Shown one piece after another: positions 50,789 through 59,580 of a DNA stretch of 64,000 nucleotides (position 1 is its first letter; every line of letters starts with the position of its first letter). The notes beneath the pieces were generated by a model, which was not told the DNA's origin, ran no database searches, and was given only the letters and a program-made list of their open reading frames with translations. A program made the position numbers and the translations under genes. This stretch comes from Sinorhizobium numidicum (GTDB taxonomy: Bacteria; Pseudomonadota; Alphaproteobacteria; Rhizobiales; Rhizobiaceae): positions 558,001 to 622,000 of the forward strand of contig NZ_CP120367.1 in assembly GCF_029892045.1 (NCBI RefSeq). The letters are read 5' to 3'.

Positions 50789-51760
50789 TCAGGACCGCTG
50801 CAGTTCGGACCTGATTACCGAGGCTATCCGATGGGTTTCATTAAGTGGCTCGTATGAATAGATCTCGATCTTGCCTTCAAATGGTCTTGTCAGCTTCAAG
50901 GTCTCTTGAAGGTCCCGATGATAGCGCTCGAATTTCTCCAGGCGTGGCCCGGCGACAGGGGTTAATTCAAGCGAGAAGACTGGCTTTCCCGTTGCAAGAG
51001 CCTCGCATGGCATCGTGATTGAGTCCTTGGCGATCAAAAAGGCATCCGCAGCCGCCATATAGTGGAGGTAGGGATTTTCGCTCCGCCGATCCCAGACCGC
51101 TATATTCTCGTTCCTAAGCGGCGTTAACGCCCGTAAGGTGTCCTCTTCAGATCTTCGCGACACGGAAACGAGAATACGCCAGCCATCCTCTTCCAGGTGC
51201 TTGATCGCGGCCTTAATTTTCTCGTGCGTATCGTGGTCGTAGACATAGGCGCCGTTCGATCCACCAACGAAGACCGCCACAATAGGGCGGCTATCGACTG
51301 AGAAATGTTCGCGCGCAGGATCTCTAAGCGGCTCGAGGCGAGCCGCAGTGATCTGATGTGGTACGCCCACCATGGCATGATAGTTTGGTCGGTCGTTGAG
51401 TTCGTCGACCCAATCATGGCGTGAGACGAAGATGAGGTCGTATCCTTCGATCCGAGGGCGTTGGAGGTGGACCGTCAATGGTCGGCCAGCATACGCCGCC
51501 TTGATATCGAGAACCGGCTGCTCGGAGCGGAAACCACAGGAGATCACAAGGTCGGGACCTTGTTCTCTTTTTCGAAAAAGGGCCGGTTCGAATAGCTTCT
51601 TCAGTCCACGAGCCCGGCTAATTAACTTGACCACGGGCTCGCGATTGAGCTCCTTTCCGACGCCTAGACATTGTGTCAGTGTTCCCGCCTTGCTTTCGGC
51701 AACGGCCCAAACACAATTCACATCCGGCGATTTCATTTTTCTGAGAATTTCGTCCTGCAA
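50789..51760 (-). CDS. ELM1/GtrOC1-type putative glycosyltransferase
   Basis: 323 residues from a TTG at 51760 with GGAG ten bases upstream. CVWAVAESKAGTLTQCLGVG opens the family fold. GPDLVISCGFRSEQPVLDIK, YDLIFVSRHDWVDEL, RPIVAVFVGGSNGAYVYDHD and ADAFLIAKDSITMPCEALAT match the ELM1 (DUF1022) family, related to GT-B enzymes and mitochondrial fission ELM1. Bacterial members lie in lipopolysaccharide or capsule clusters and probably transfer a sugar. It is read leftward in tandem with the GT92-like gene to its right. Confidence 0.8.
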   Translation of the reverse strand: MQDEILRKMKSPDVNCVWAVAESKAGTLTQCLGVGKELNREPVVKLISRARGLKKLFEPALFRKREQGPDLVISCGFRSEQPVLDIKAAYAGRPLTVHLQRPRIEGYDLIFVSRHDWVDELNDRPNYHAMVGVPHQITAARLEPLRDPAREHFSVDSRPIVAVFVGGSNGAYVYDHDTHEKIKAAIKHLEEDGWRILVSVSRRSEEDTLRALTPLRNENIAVWDRRSENPYLHYMAAADAFLIAKDSITMPCEALATGKPVFSLELTPVAGPRLEKFERYHRDLQETLKLTRPFEGKIEIYSYEPLNETHRIASVIRSELQRS

Positions 51761-51840
51761 GACCGTAACTCCAGGAAGACTGTCGATTTTAGCAATTAAT
51801 GTGTGCGGTGCGCTAGAATCGATCCTAAGTGAGAAGAAGC

Positions 51841-52878
51841 TTAACGACCGAGATGGATGCCGTTTTGTTCTATGAATTCTACCATCCGGCGGTCCTCGAC
51901 GACGTTCTCCTCGATGTATTTAATCGTCTCAGAGACCTTATTCCGGTATTTCTCGGCAGACCCGTCAAAAGACCATCCGCGCTCCACCTTTTCGGTCAGC
52001 TCTTGCCGCGATTTGGCGTAGTAATGATTGAGCTGAATGAACTCTGAGGAGTAAAACTCGGCGATCTTCCTTTTCCGCTTGGCAAATTTTTTACCAGCGT
52101 CATTCACTGTTGTGTCCCCGTATGACCGTGTTTCGAAGTGATGCACACTTACCCGCGTCACTTCGACTGGATCAACAATACACTTGAAATTGCTGGCATC
52201 GAGGTTCTCCCGCATTGGATCGGAAACTCGCATCGTGTAGCTGAGGCACACAGGGGCTTCCGGCTTCGAAACATGGCCACTGTGACCGAACATGTGCCAG
52301 GGCAGGGAAATGTTCGGAAACTCTCCCGCGCCTCGCAGCGCCTCCTGCAAGGTCCGACCTTTTCGCGGAAGCAAGAATTCGTCGACGTCGATGAAAGCCA
52401 TCCTGTCGTACTTGCTACCGAAATTCAAAATCGCATGAGCAAACGCCAGCGTCTGGCCATTGAGAAAATGTCCGCTCGCCTCATCACGCATGCGCATCTT
52501 CCACGGGACGATGGTAAGCTCTTCCGTTGTCAGGATCCGGTGAAGCACCTCGAGCGTGGAATCGGTCGAGGCATCATCATAGAGATGAAAATGTCTGACT
52601 CCCACAGCCTTGTGAAAGCGCACCCACTCTTCAATATACGTGGCCTCGTTCTTTATGCAGGAGACAATAGCAATGCCATGTCGGCCCTGTTCAGGAGTGG
52701 GAGGTGTGATCGCAACTTCTCTGGTGAAGTGTCGTTTAGGCTTCAAACCAAACATCCGCGTCCCCGCTGGTTCGCTAAGCATTGAGTCTGCATCGGCCCA
52801 TCTCTCTAATCCTTCTTGGGAGAGGTGCGCGCCTTCACGAGTTCGTTGAACACGCAAATAGTATTTTTTCAAGCGCAC
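51841..52878 (-). CDS. GT92/GT2-like glycosyltransferase
   Basis: 345 residues from a GTG at 52878. GIAIVSCIKNEATYIEEWVR, FHKAVGVRHFHLYDDASTDS (nucleotide-sugar site), and DRMAFIDVDEFLLPRKGRTL (DxD-type motif) are followed by the acceptor-side blocks GHSGHVSKPE and LNHYYAKSRQELTEKVERGW. This is the glycosyltransferase family 92 / DUF23-like arrangement. The product should be a cytoplasmic or membrane-associated sugar transferase for a surface glycan. 80 bp separate it from the ELM1-type gene downstream, so co-transcription is likely. Confidence 0.82.
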   Translation of the reverse strand: MRLKKYYLRVQRTREGAHLSQEGLERWADADSMLSEPAGTRMFGLKPKRHFTREVAITPPTPEQGRHGIAIVSCIKNEATYIEEWVRFHKAVGVRHFHLYDDASTDSTLEVLHRILTTEELTIVPWKMRMRDEASGHFLNGQTLAFAHAILNFGSKYDRMAFIDVDEFLLPRKGRTLQEALRGAGEFPNISLPWHMFGHSGHVSKPEAPVCLSYTMRVSDPMRENLDASNFKCIVDPVEVTRVSVHHFETRSYGDTTVNDAGKKFAKRKRKIAEFYSSEFIQLNHYYAKSRQELTEKVERGWSFDGSAEKYRNKVSETIKYIEENVVEDRRMVEFIEQNGIHLGR

Positions 52879-53008
52879 CCGCTTTGATTTAGAGGAAATG
52901 ACATCTTATAGAGGCGGGATTGGCTGAGATTTCAGCGGCCGACAGTGCTGCAAGCTAGCGAAGCCAGGCAGTGATGGCCCCAAGGACGCTAAAGTAGGGT
53001 ATCGGATT

Positions 53009-53851
53009 ATGAACTTCCCCGCCTCCGGAGCGACGGAAAATTTGACGACATCTGCGGAATGGCGATCTTTGTTCTCCGCCTTCTCCCATATTATTCTTGT
53101 CGCAAACAGTGATGCGGTGAATATCAAAGAGCTGCAGGCCGAGTATCCCGACACTGCGCTGTTTGTCTTTTTCAACAAGGTTTACAAGGTTTTGGCTGAG
53201 CCGTTTCAAGGCCAATCCTTGCTCGTATCACGTGCTCAGCCAAAGGGCGCCAACATCGTCTATCGGCGAGAGGTGGCCGATGTGGTCAAGTTATTTGCAC
53301 CCGAGCGCTTCCTCGGCATCATGAACATTCGCCTGGCCGCGACGGAAAAATTGAACACGATGGAGGATTTCCTGGGCACGCCGACGGGCCATCTGGATTT
53401 GACAGGCTTCTGCGCCGATCTCTACCCTTCGACGAAAATACCCACTAGCGGGTTTGCCATGAGCTTGTGGCTGGTGGATTTAAAGCTTTCGGCGGAGATC
53501 GTCTTGGCGGGGTTCTCCGCAAAGCGCAGCGAGAAGTGGCGGGTAGTGTCAGTCCATGACTGGACTTTCGAGCAAGTCTTCCTGCGACTGTTCGCAAGGG
53601 TCGGAAAGCTTTCGATGCACGGTGGCATTGCGAGGAACAGCTATGCTTCTCTCGCCGCCCGTTTTCCTGAACTGCCTCCCGCTGAAATCTCCTCGACTGT
53701 GGCGGAAGTGCTGTCATCGCGCCTGAGCGAAACCGACGCCCAAGTTGACAAATTGATCTCTCTTACAAATGCACTTCGCTCGATAGACCTTTTTCTTCGC
53801 CGGCTAAAGCCAAGCTTTCTAAGGAAGTCCGGCGCCGGATTAAAGGGCTAA
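53009..53851 (+). CDS. Sialyltransferase-fold-like polysaccharide protein, paralogue A
   Basis: 280 residues. SHIILVANSDAVNIKELQAE stands where relatives have a VGSGPS nucleotide loop. ALFVFFNKVYKVLAEPFQGQ and KIPTSGFAMSLWLVDLKLSA followed by EIVLAGFSAKRSEKWRVVSV and HDWTFEQVFL give the order loop, acceptor, TSG helix, GF/GI turn and His-containing motif seen in GT42/GT29-type sialyl- or Kdo-transferase folds. The family call is by pattern only. The nucleotide loop is atypical here. It starts a rightward run of three similar genes. The last 70 residues are helical. Confidence 0.5.
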   Translation: MNFPASGATENLTTSAEWRSLFSAFSHIILVANSDAVNIKELQAEYPDTALFVFFNKVYKVLAEPFQGQSLLVSRAQPKGANIVYRREVADVVKLFAPERFLGIMNIRLAATEKLNTMEDFLGTPTGHLDLTGFCADLYPSTKIPTSGFAMSLWLVDLKLSAEIVLAGFSAKRSEKWRVVSVHDWTFEQVFLRLFARVGKLSMHGGIARNSYASLAARFPELPPAEISSTVAEVLSSRLSETDAQVDKLISLTNALRSIDLFLRRLKPSFLRKSGAGLKG

Positions 53852-53943
53852 CGGGCATCACAGTTATTTTGCAATTGCGAATTCCTATCAGGAGCTAGCG
53901 TTAGGCCGCTGTAGGCGGGGATGTATAGCGAGAGAAATGTCGT

Positions 53944-54678
53944 ATGGGGTCATGGATTTCCGAGACGCGCAAACGTGTATACCGCAATTTGAAATATCGG
54001 CTGATGCGTCCGGCGCCACCTTCCGCGCCCGCCCGGTTTCGCGGTCCCGTCGTCGTCGTCGGTTCCGCGCCCATCTCCCATAAGCCGGCCGGATGGAACT
54101 CAGATTTCTCCGTCATTACGGTGAACGGCTCGCAATCAGTGATCAAGTCTTGGGGCATCGAAGCTCCCGATATAACGCTGATGCAATTCAATCAGATCGA
54201 CGGCACCACTCCGAATGCGGTTGAGGTTAGGCGCGTGCTCAACGGGGAGCGCACCGGCGCACTCTATGTTTTTCTATGGCGCAAGGACGATCGGCCACGC
54301 CTGGAACAGGGGTTGCGTGCCTTCAACTACAGATATGATAACCTGCAGATCGTCGACCGTTATGAACGAATGGCGTTGCTGGACCGGGTAGCCGGGCTCC
54401 GCTCACTGGAACTGGATGCGGATTCTAAATGCTCCAACGGAATGAATGCGGTGCTGTTTGCGCTTTATAACGGCGCGCCTGTCGTGATCATCACCGGAAT
54501 AAATCCGAATTCAGCTGGCCACTCCTATAATCAAGCCGGCTTGGCTCGCCTACACGTCCAGATGGACAAAGAGGTCGTCACGAAACTACTTAAGGATAAG
54601 CGCCCGATCTTTACGGCGGACCCACGTGTTTCCGAAGAGCTCGGAATTCCGCTATGGACTGGCAAGGCTCAGCAGTAA
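53944..54678 (+). CDS. Sialyltransferase-fold-like polysaccharide protein, paralogue B
   Basis: 244 residues. GPVVVVGSAPISHKPAGWNS is the nucleotide-type loop. FSVITVNGSQSVIKSWGIEA, KCSNGMNAVLFALYNGAPVV, and IITGINPNSAGHSYNQAGLA follow. The 'N/T-S/N-G-hh-Ah-hA...G...hhhhGh' segment parallels that of GT42 sialyltransferases. It also matches the genes at 54738 and 58553, so these are paralogues. A Tat or Sec signal is absent, and the basic N-terminus (SETRKRVYRNLKYRLMRPAP) may bind the membrane. Substrate unknown; a nonulosonate or Kdo transfer is plausible in this context. Confidence 0.5.
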   Translation: MGSWISETRKRVYRNLKYRLMRPAPPSAPARFRGPVVVVGSAPISHKPAGWNSDFSVITVNGSQSVIKSWGIEAPDITLMQFNQIDGTTPNAVEVRRVLNGERTGALYVFLWRKDDRPRLEQGLRAFNYRYDNLQIVDRYERMALLDRVAGLRSLELDADSKCSNGMNAVLFALYNGAPVVIITGINPNSAGHSYNQAGLARLHVQMDKEVVTKLLKDKRPIFTADPRVSEELGIPLWTGKAQQ

Positions 54679-54737
54679 GCATGCTGAAGCTGAGCTTTTT
54701 GCAAAGTGAATGAACCGTCGCCAGCTTTAGAGGATAA

Positions 54738-55667
54738 ATGCCTTCGAACCGCCCCCTTTCCAGATCGATCATAAAGATCGCTCTCCGTGTTGTGCTAGGC
54801 AGTTCTCGAGCCCATGTGCAGGACTGGTTCCCCGGTTTGAGGCTTGACTGTCCGGCAGGATTTGAAGGCGGCTTCATGCGATATCGAGGCGTCGTGGTGG
54901 GACGCCTCACCACCAGCCGCCAAGCTTTCCGTCAGAGGATCTCGAGGGTCTTGATCGTGGGGTCCGGACCCTCGATTACCCGGACCGATCTGGGGAGAGC
55001 TGAAGAATTTTCCTGCGTTCTGCTGAACGGTGCCTTGCATCTGGTTCCGGAGGTCGTATCGAAGCCGTTGGCGGTCGCGATCGAAGACGAGCGGTTTGTG
55101 TGGGGTAATTTTGACCTCCTCGCGAGAATACCCGCGGAATGTCCGTGCCTTTTTTCGGTAAGCGTGATCAGAGCGATCTGCCAACTAGACAGAACGTGGC
55201 TGCAGGACAGAAAGATCGTACTGATAGATGACGTCAGAAAGCCATATGGTCGATCACGCAGAGACATCACCGAGCTGCGCCGTCTTTCTCATGCGAATTT
55301 GAGCGAGGACGGGGCGACCGGGTTTTCTAAAGACCCGGATGCAGGCGTTTTTCAGGGCGGCTCCGTCGCCGTTTCGGCAATGCAGTTCGCAGCTTCATGG
55401 AAGCCAAAGGAGATCGGCCTCCTCGGCATAGATATCAGCAACGCCGATGAACCTAGGTTTTACGAAGAAAGAAACAAAGCCTATTCGGGGATCCGCAGAG
55501 CTCAGAACAGAATTCTTGATCATTTGATCATGGCCAAGAACGCAGCCGTTGAGAACGGTATTACTGTTAGGAATTATTCGCCCGTGTCCGCCCTTGCGGA
55601 ACATGGCTTTGGTTATTCCAGCGAGTTCGCTAACTCGACCGATCCGGCGCCTCCCAAAGCGCCTTGA
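54738..55667 (+). CDS. Sialyltransferase-fold-like polysaccharide protein, paralogue C
   Basis: 309 residues with GGATAA just before the ATG. RISRVLIVGSGPSITRTDLG has the cleanest nucleotide loop (VGSGPS) of the group. EEFSCVLLNGALHLVPEVVS, AVFQGGSVAVSAMQFAASWK (residue spelling begins AGVFQGG) and EIGLLGIDISNADEPRFYEE follow in the same order as in GT42-type sialyltransferases, where the last block ends GIDFYEG. It is 59 bp downstream of paralogue B and read with it. Function inferred from fold pattern and location. Confidence 0.55.
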   Translation: MPSNRPLSRSIIKIALRVVLGSSRAHVQDWFPGLRLDCPAGFEGGFMRYRGVVVGRLTTSRQAFRQRISRVLIVGSGPSITRTDLGRAEEFSCVLLNGALHLVPEVVSKPLAVAIEDERFVWGNFDLLARIPAECPCLFSVSVIRAICQLDRTWLQDRKIVLIDDVRKPYGRSRRDITELRRLSHANLSEDGATGFSKDPDAGVFQGGSVAVSAMQFAASWKPKEIGLLGIDISNADEPRFYEERNKAYSGIRRAQNRILDHLIMAKNAAVENGITVRNYSPVSALAEHGFGYSSEFANSTDPAPPKAP

Positions 55668-55793
55668 CACGTCGCGAGCATTAGCAGCGCCGCCTGTCCG
55701 CCGAGCCACTCAAACAAATGCCATGGGCTAGCTGGTACCGCCCACGGCATCAGAAAGTATGCTCGAGTATCTGCTTGTCCGGACTGCGACGGT

Positions 55794-56483
55794 TTACCGT
55801 GACCGTTGCGTCACGTGAAGAACGCGATCGCGGGCCGCAAACCATTCCTCGGCATAATCGTCGTTCTTATACTCCTCGAAATATGGGCCACCGTCCGTGA
55901 AATGAACGAGGTTCGCATCCGCTGAGTAGTCATATTCATTCACAAGCCAATTCCAGCTCGCAGGGAGCTCGCCGATCAGTTCCTCGGACTCTAGCCACTT
56001 GAATTGATGCAACTCAAGCCCGGTAGCGCTGTTGACGTAGTCAAGATCCAGCTTGCGGCATTTGGCATTGTTGAAAAGGATCACGCTCGACCAGTTCTTC
56101 TTTTCGTATTTCGTTTGAACTTGTCCGAGAAACTTCGTTTCGACCTTTGGAACGTAGTTGTGCTTCACACACATGGCCGCGTAACGATCGTCCCTGAGCT
56201 CCCACAACTTGGCAATATCGGTACGCATCAGCATGTCGCAGTCAGCAAAAAGCGACCAACCCTCGTAGTTGCTCAGATACGGGACGAGAAATCGCGAAAA
56301 TGAGAACTCCGTCGACTGAAGCGCGTTGCGCTCGCGAGTGAAAATCTTCTCGACGTTGTTCAACGATATTGGCGTGAACGAGACCGGAATGGAGCTCTTT
56401 TCCAGGATACTTTGGCAAAGAACATGGTAGGCGACAACTTCCTTGCTGTCGAAGCCGATATAAACGTTCGCATTTTCCGACAT
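55794..56483 (-). CDS. GT8-like glycosyltransferase
   Basis: 229 residues from the ATG at 56483 (MSENANVYIGFDSKEVVAYH), preferred to one 13 codons earlier because CGGAAGTGTC lies before it and the family motif YIGFDSKE begins here. SFTPISLNNVEKIFTRERNA, FSRFLVPYLSNYEGWSLFAD, and DCDMLMRTDIAKLW hold the DxD site (FADCDM). SSVILFNNAKCRKLDLDYVN and LVNEYDYSADANLVHFTDGG match GT8-type small bacterial transferases. It should add a hexose to a surface glycan. Read opposite to both neighbours. Confidence 0.8.
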   Translation of the reverse strand: MSENANVYIGFDSKEVVAYHVLCQSILEKSSIPVSFTPISLNNVEKIFTRERNALQSTEFSFSRFLVPYLSNYEGWSLFADCDMLMRTDIAKLWELRDDRYAAMCVKHNYVPKVETKFLGQVQTKYEKKNWSSVILFNNAKCRKLDLDYVNSATGLELHQFKWLESEELIGELPASWNWLVNEYDYSADANLVHFTDGGPYFEEYKNDDYAEEWFAARDRVLHVTQRSR

Positions 56484-56956
56484 GACACTTCCGATTCTGA
56501 GTTGGCTGTAAAATCGATCCAAAACCGCGGCTTCGCGAGTATAAGAACCACTCGCGTTAAGCTAAACGCCTGCAACCTTGATTTGCGTCCTCAACCCCCG
56601 AAGCCGGTTTAACCAAAAAAGACGCTGTCGTGAAGCCTCCGGGCGATAACATAATTCACGTCGATAGAACGCTAATTGAACAAAGGACCTACTTGGTCAC
56701 GACGCGATCTGATGTCCGGTCCCTCGCCACCGCGCAGAAACCGTTCGAAACGGCGCGGCTTAAGCCTCTTCAAAATACGAAAAGCGAAGCTCGCCCCTTG
56801 TTCTCGCGGCAGCATTGTCAGCCAAGAGCGTTCGTGCAACCGCTGCCGCGGCTCCCCACATGGGCCGGCGTCTGGCAAAGGCTGCCGACTTCGGGTACTA
56901 GCCTGCTGAGTGCCTCGCGATTCTCCCTTTACGCGCTTCATAATGGAGAGAACCAA

Positions 56957-58453
56957 ATGCGCAGTCTACTGGCCCGCAGACCGGATAGTATCTACTATTT
57001 GGTTGCTGGATACTGTCTGCTAAGCATTGTTTTGAAGATTCTTCGTCCGGATTCGCTTGAGATCGACGAGTCCGAGCAAGCTTTTCTGTCGCAATATTTA
57101 CTTGCCGGGTACGGAACGCAACCCCCTTTCTACAACTGGCTGCAGTATGGTGTTGTAACTCTTTTTGGGATTTCTGTTGCGTCGCTGACGATCGTAAAAA
57201 ACGGCCTTCTGTTTCTCTGCCTCCTATTCTACGGACTATCCGCTCGTATGATACTTTCGGACCGAGCGCTTTCGGCAGTTGCCATGCTGGGCGTATTAAC
57301 TCTGCCACCGGTCTTTCTTTTGTCTCAGCGCGACCTCTCCCACACCGTTGCGGCACTCTTTGCGGTGTCACTTTTTCTCTACGGATCTTTCAAAGTACTC
57401 AAAGGCCCTTCACGCCTTGGTCCTTATCTCATGGTTGGCATTGCGATGGGACTGGGAGCGATCTCAAAATATAACTTCGTCGTCATCCCGGTGGCCGCAA
57501 TCATCGCCATTCTGCCGGAAACCGATTTGCGAAAGCGCCTCTTCGATTGGCGCGTGCTCGCTTCGATCGCGATCGGGGCCATCATTATGGCACCACATGC
57601 ATATTGGGTTTTGAACAACTTCGCCCACGCCAGCGGCGACACGGTCACCGAGATGAAGGAGGGCGCGGAAAACGCGGCCCTACCGCATATGATGCAGGGT
57701 CTTTTTTCGCTCGGTGTTGCGATCATCAAGGGCGTTGCGCCGACAATGGCCGTGTTCGGGTTGATCTTTTATGCCGACCTCGGCAGGATCCTGCGCGCGC
57801 GCAGTCCGTGGACACGGATTATAGGCAGGATGCTCTGTGCCTGCTTCCTGATCGTTGCACTGATTGTCGTAGCCATGGGGGCCACTCATATCCGGGAGAA
57901 ATGGCTGGCTCTCTTTACCGTGCTGCTTCCCCTCTACTTCACGCTCAAAATAGATGCCGCCGGCGTCGATGCGACGCCGAAACTCACGGCTCTCCTCTCG
58001 ATCGTGGGAGTCCTTGCCATCGGTGTTGTCCTCATGCTCTCAGCCCGAGTGCTGGTGGGGCCGATGATTGGCGAGTACTCGTTCGCACACACGCCATATG
58101 GTGGTTTTGCTCGCGCCGTAACTGATGAGCGTGGCGCTCCGCCGGCGACGATCGTGGTGGATGATCGAATTCTCGCGGGAAATCTAAGGATACAGTTTCC
58201 TGACACGCCAATAATGCTGCCGGGATTCCCTCCGAATTCCGACAGCCTTCCGCTTTTGCCCGGACCTGTGCTCGCGGCTTGGTCAGCAGAAGATGGCGGA
58301 CGGGAGGATATTCCTCCTCGCATATCTGGGCTGCTGTCCATGAAAGCCGTCAACACGGAAGGCCTCGAGGCGAAAATTGTCTCCATCCCTTACAATGCCG
58401 GGCGGCCGAGCGACGAATATAAGTTCGGCTACGTTTGGATCGAGCGGCGGTAG
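56957..58453 (+). CDS. GT39/ArnT-type membrane glycosyltransferase
   Basis: 498 residues from the ATG at 56957 with GGAGAGAACCAA upstream; 109 codons of open frame before it are low quality and were left out. About ten membrane spans. The first periplasmic loop has SLEIDESEQAF with the catalytic Asp-Glu pair, then GYGTQPPFYNWLQYG, both hallmarks of dolichyl/undecaprenyl-phosphate sugar transferases. YNFVVIPVAAIIAILPETDL and IIMAPHAYWVLNNF follow. It would use a lipid-linked sugar in the periplasm to decorate lipid A, O-antigen or a related glycan. Confidence 0.85.
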   Translation: MRSLLARRPDSIYYLVAGYCLLSIVLKILRPDSLEIDESEQAFLSQYLLAGYGTQPPFYNWLQYGVVTLFGISVASLTIVKNGLLFLCLLFYGLSARMILSDRALSAVAMLGVLTLPPVFLLSQRDLSHTVAALFAVSLFLYGSFKVLKGPSRLGPYLMVGIAMGLGAISKYNFVVIPVAAIIAILPETDLRKRLFDWRVLASIAIGAIIMAPHAYWVLNNFAHASGDTVTEMKEGAENAALPHMMQGLFSLGVAIIKGVAPTMAVFGLIFYADLGRILRARSPWTRIIGRMLCACFLIVALIVVAMGATHIREKWLALFTVLLPLYFTLKIDAAGVDATPKLTALLSIVGVLAIGVVLMLSARVLVGPMIGEYSFAHTPYGGFARAVTDERGAPPATIVVDDRILAGNLRIQFPDTPIMLPGFPPNSDSLPLLPGPVLAAWSAEDGGREDIPPRISGLLSMKAVNTEGLEAKIVSIPYNAGRPSDEYKFGYVWIERR

Positions 58454-58552
58454 CTCCCTACCCAGAGTCTGCGGTGTCGATCGTCCTAACCCTACGCATG
58501 TGTCCTTAAATCGGAACCGATTTAAGGACAAAAAGTGCAGCGATTCAAAGTG

Positions 58553-59284
58553 CTACAGCGATCTTTGTGCGTCTGAAAAGACGCGCGGCGTTGTAGCGTT
58601 GTACCTGATGATATCGCCTCTGTTGCGCGCGAGCGGGAAGCCGATTTCTTCAGAAAGATCGGCCTCGGTGGTGAAGACATTGCCTCGGTTTTGAAGCCGC
58701 ATCAGGACGTAGCGGTCCTCGGCAATCTGTCGGCGAAGACGGCCGTCGTCATTGTAGGAGTGACCCATCTTAGTCAACGAGAATCCCGCCAGGGTGACAG
58801 ACGGCACTCCCATATAGAGCGCATAGCAGAGTGCGGCGACGCCGTTCGTCACTTTTCCAACCTCGCCTACCTCCGGCGGAAGCCCGCCGCTTACCAAATC
58901 CACGATTGCTTCGCGCTCGCTTTTGGTGGCACGCATCAGGCTCGTGTAGCGCACATTGGGCTTTAACAACAATTTGAGGCGCATGCTCCATAGTGGTCTC
59001 GTATGGAGCCAAAGGAGACCCCTCGTCCTCACGTAGGGATGCTCTTCCCAAGATTTCTTCTTCTTTCGGAAAGTCAGATCGGCCGGAGGGAGCCCTAAGG
59101 CATTTGCCGTTTTGCCCGAATTGTTAACGTCAACGCGCGCGCAGTATTCGATCAGGTCCTGGGGGAGAGTCGGAGACGGGGCTGAGCCGAGGATCAGCCA
59201 AGGCTTTTCCAGAATACCAAGTTTTGTCAGCCAGCGGCGGTGATTGTCTCGGAGCGACTCCATTGCGCCGGAATCAATCGTCAT
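58553..59284 (-). CDS. Sialyltransferase-fold-like polysaccharide protein, paralogue D
   Basis: 243 residues from the ATG at 59284, chosen for the AAGGAAG site before it; a frame start at 59335 is less likely. LEKPWLILGSAPSPTLPQDL carries the nucleotide loop. RVDVNNSGKTANALGLPPAD, VTNGVAALCYALYMGVPSVT and LAGFSLTKMGHSYNDDGRLR align in order with paralogue B, including the GHSYN motif. Same inferred role: transfer or handling of an activated acidic sugar. It is read toward the GT39 gene and overlaps nothing. Confidence 0.55.
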   Translation of the reverse strand: MTIDSGAMESLRDNHRRWLTKLGILEKPWLILGSAPSPTLPQDLIEYCARVDVNNSGKTANALGLPPADLTFRKKKKSWEEHPYVRTRGLLWLHTRPLWSMRLKLLLKPNVRYTSLMRATKSEREAIVDLVSGGLPPEVGEVGKVTNGVAALCYALYMGVPSVTLAGFSLTKMGHSYNDDGRLRRQIAEDRYVLMRLQNRGNVFTTEADLSEEIGFPLARNRGDIIRYNATTPRVFSDAQRSL

Positions 59285-59580
59285 ATCGCAACTTCCTTGA
59301 GACAAGATTGATGAAGTATTTGACAACGAACGCATTCAGATGCGCGGTCCATAACTTTGCACAGGCAACTCTGCGTGTCCACGCGGGGACGTTTCGGGTG
59401 ATTCTGATAGATGCGCTCGGAACACAAGCTCTGCGCCAGATGTGCTTTTGTCTCGCGCCGACGTAAAAGAAGTGCCGCTAGAATGCGCAATTTGGCCATT
59501 TAGGTTTGATTTAGGGACACTCAGAAGATAGGCAATGACTTTCAAGCGTTGGGGTCACAGCAGAATTCTGGGCGAATCAA

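Noticed and set aside
56630..56956. N-terminal extension of the GT39 gene from 56630
   Set aside because: The 109 extra residues are Arg/Pro-rich without any domain, and a good ribosome site precedes the ATG at 56957, right before the first membrane span.
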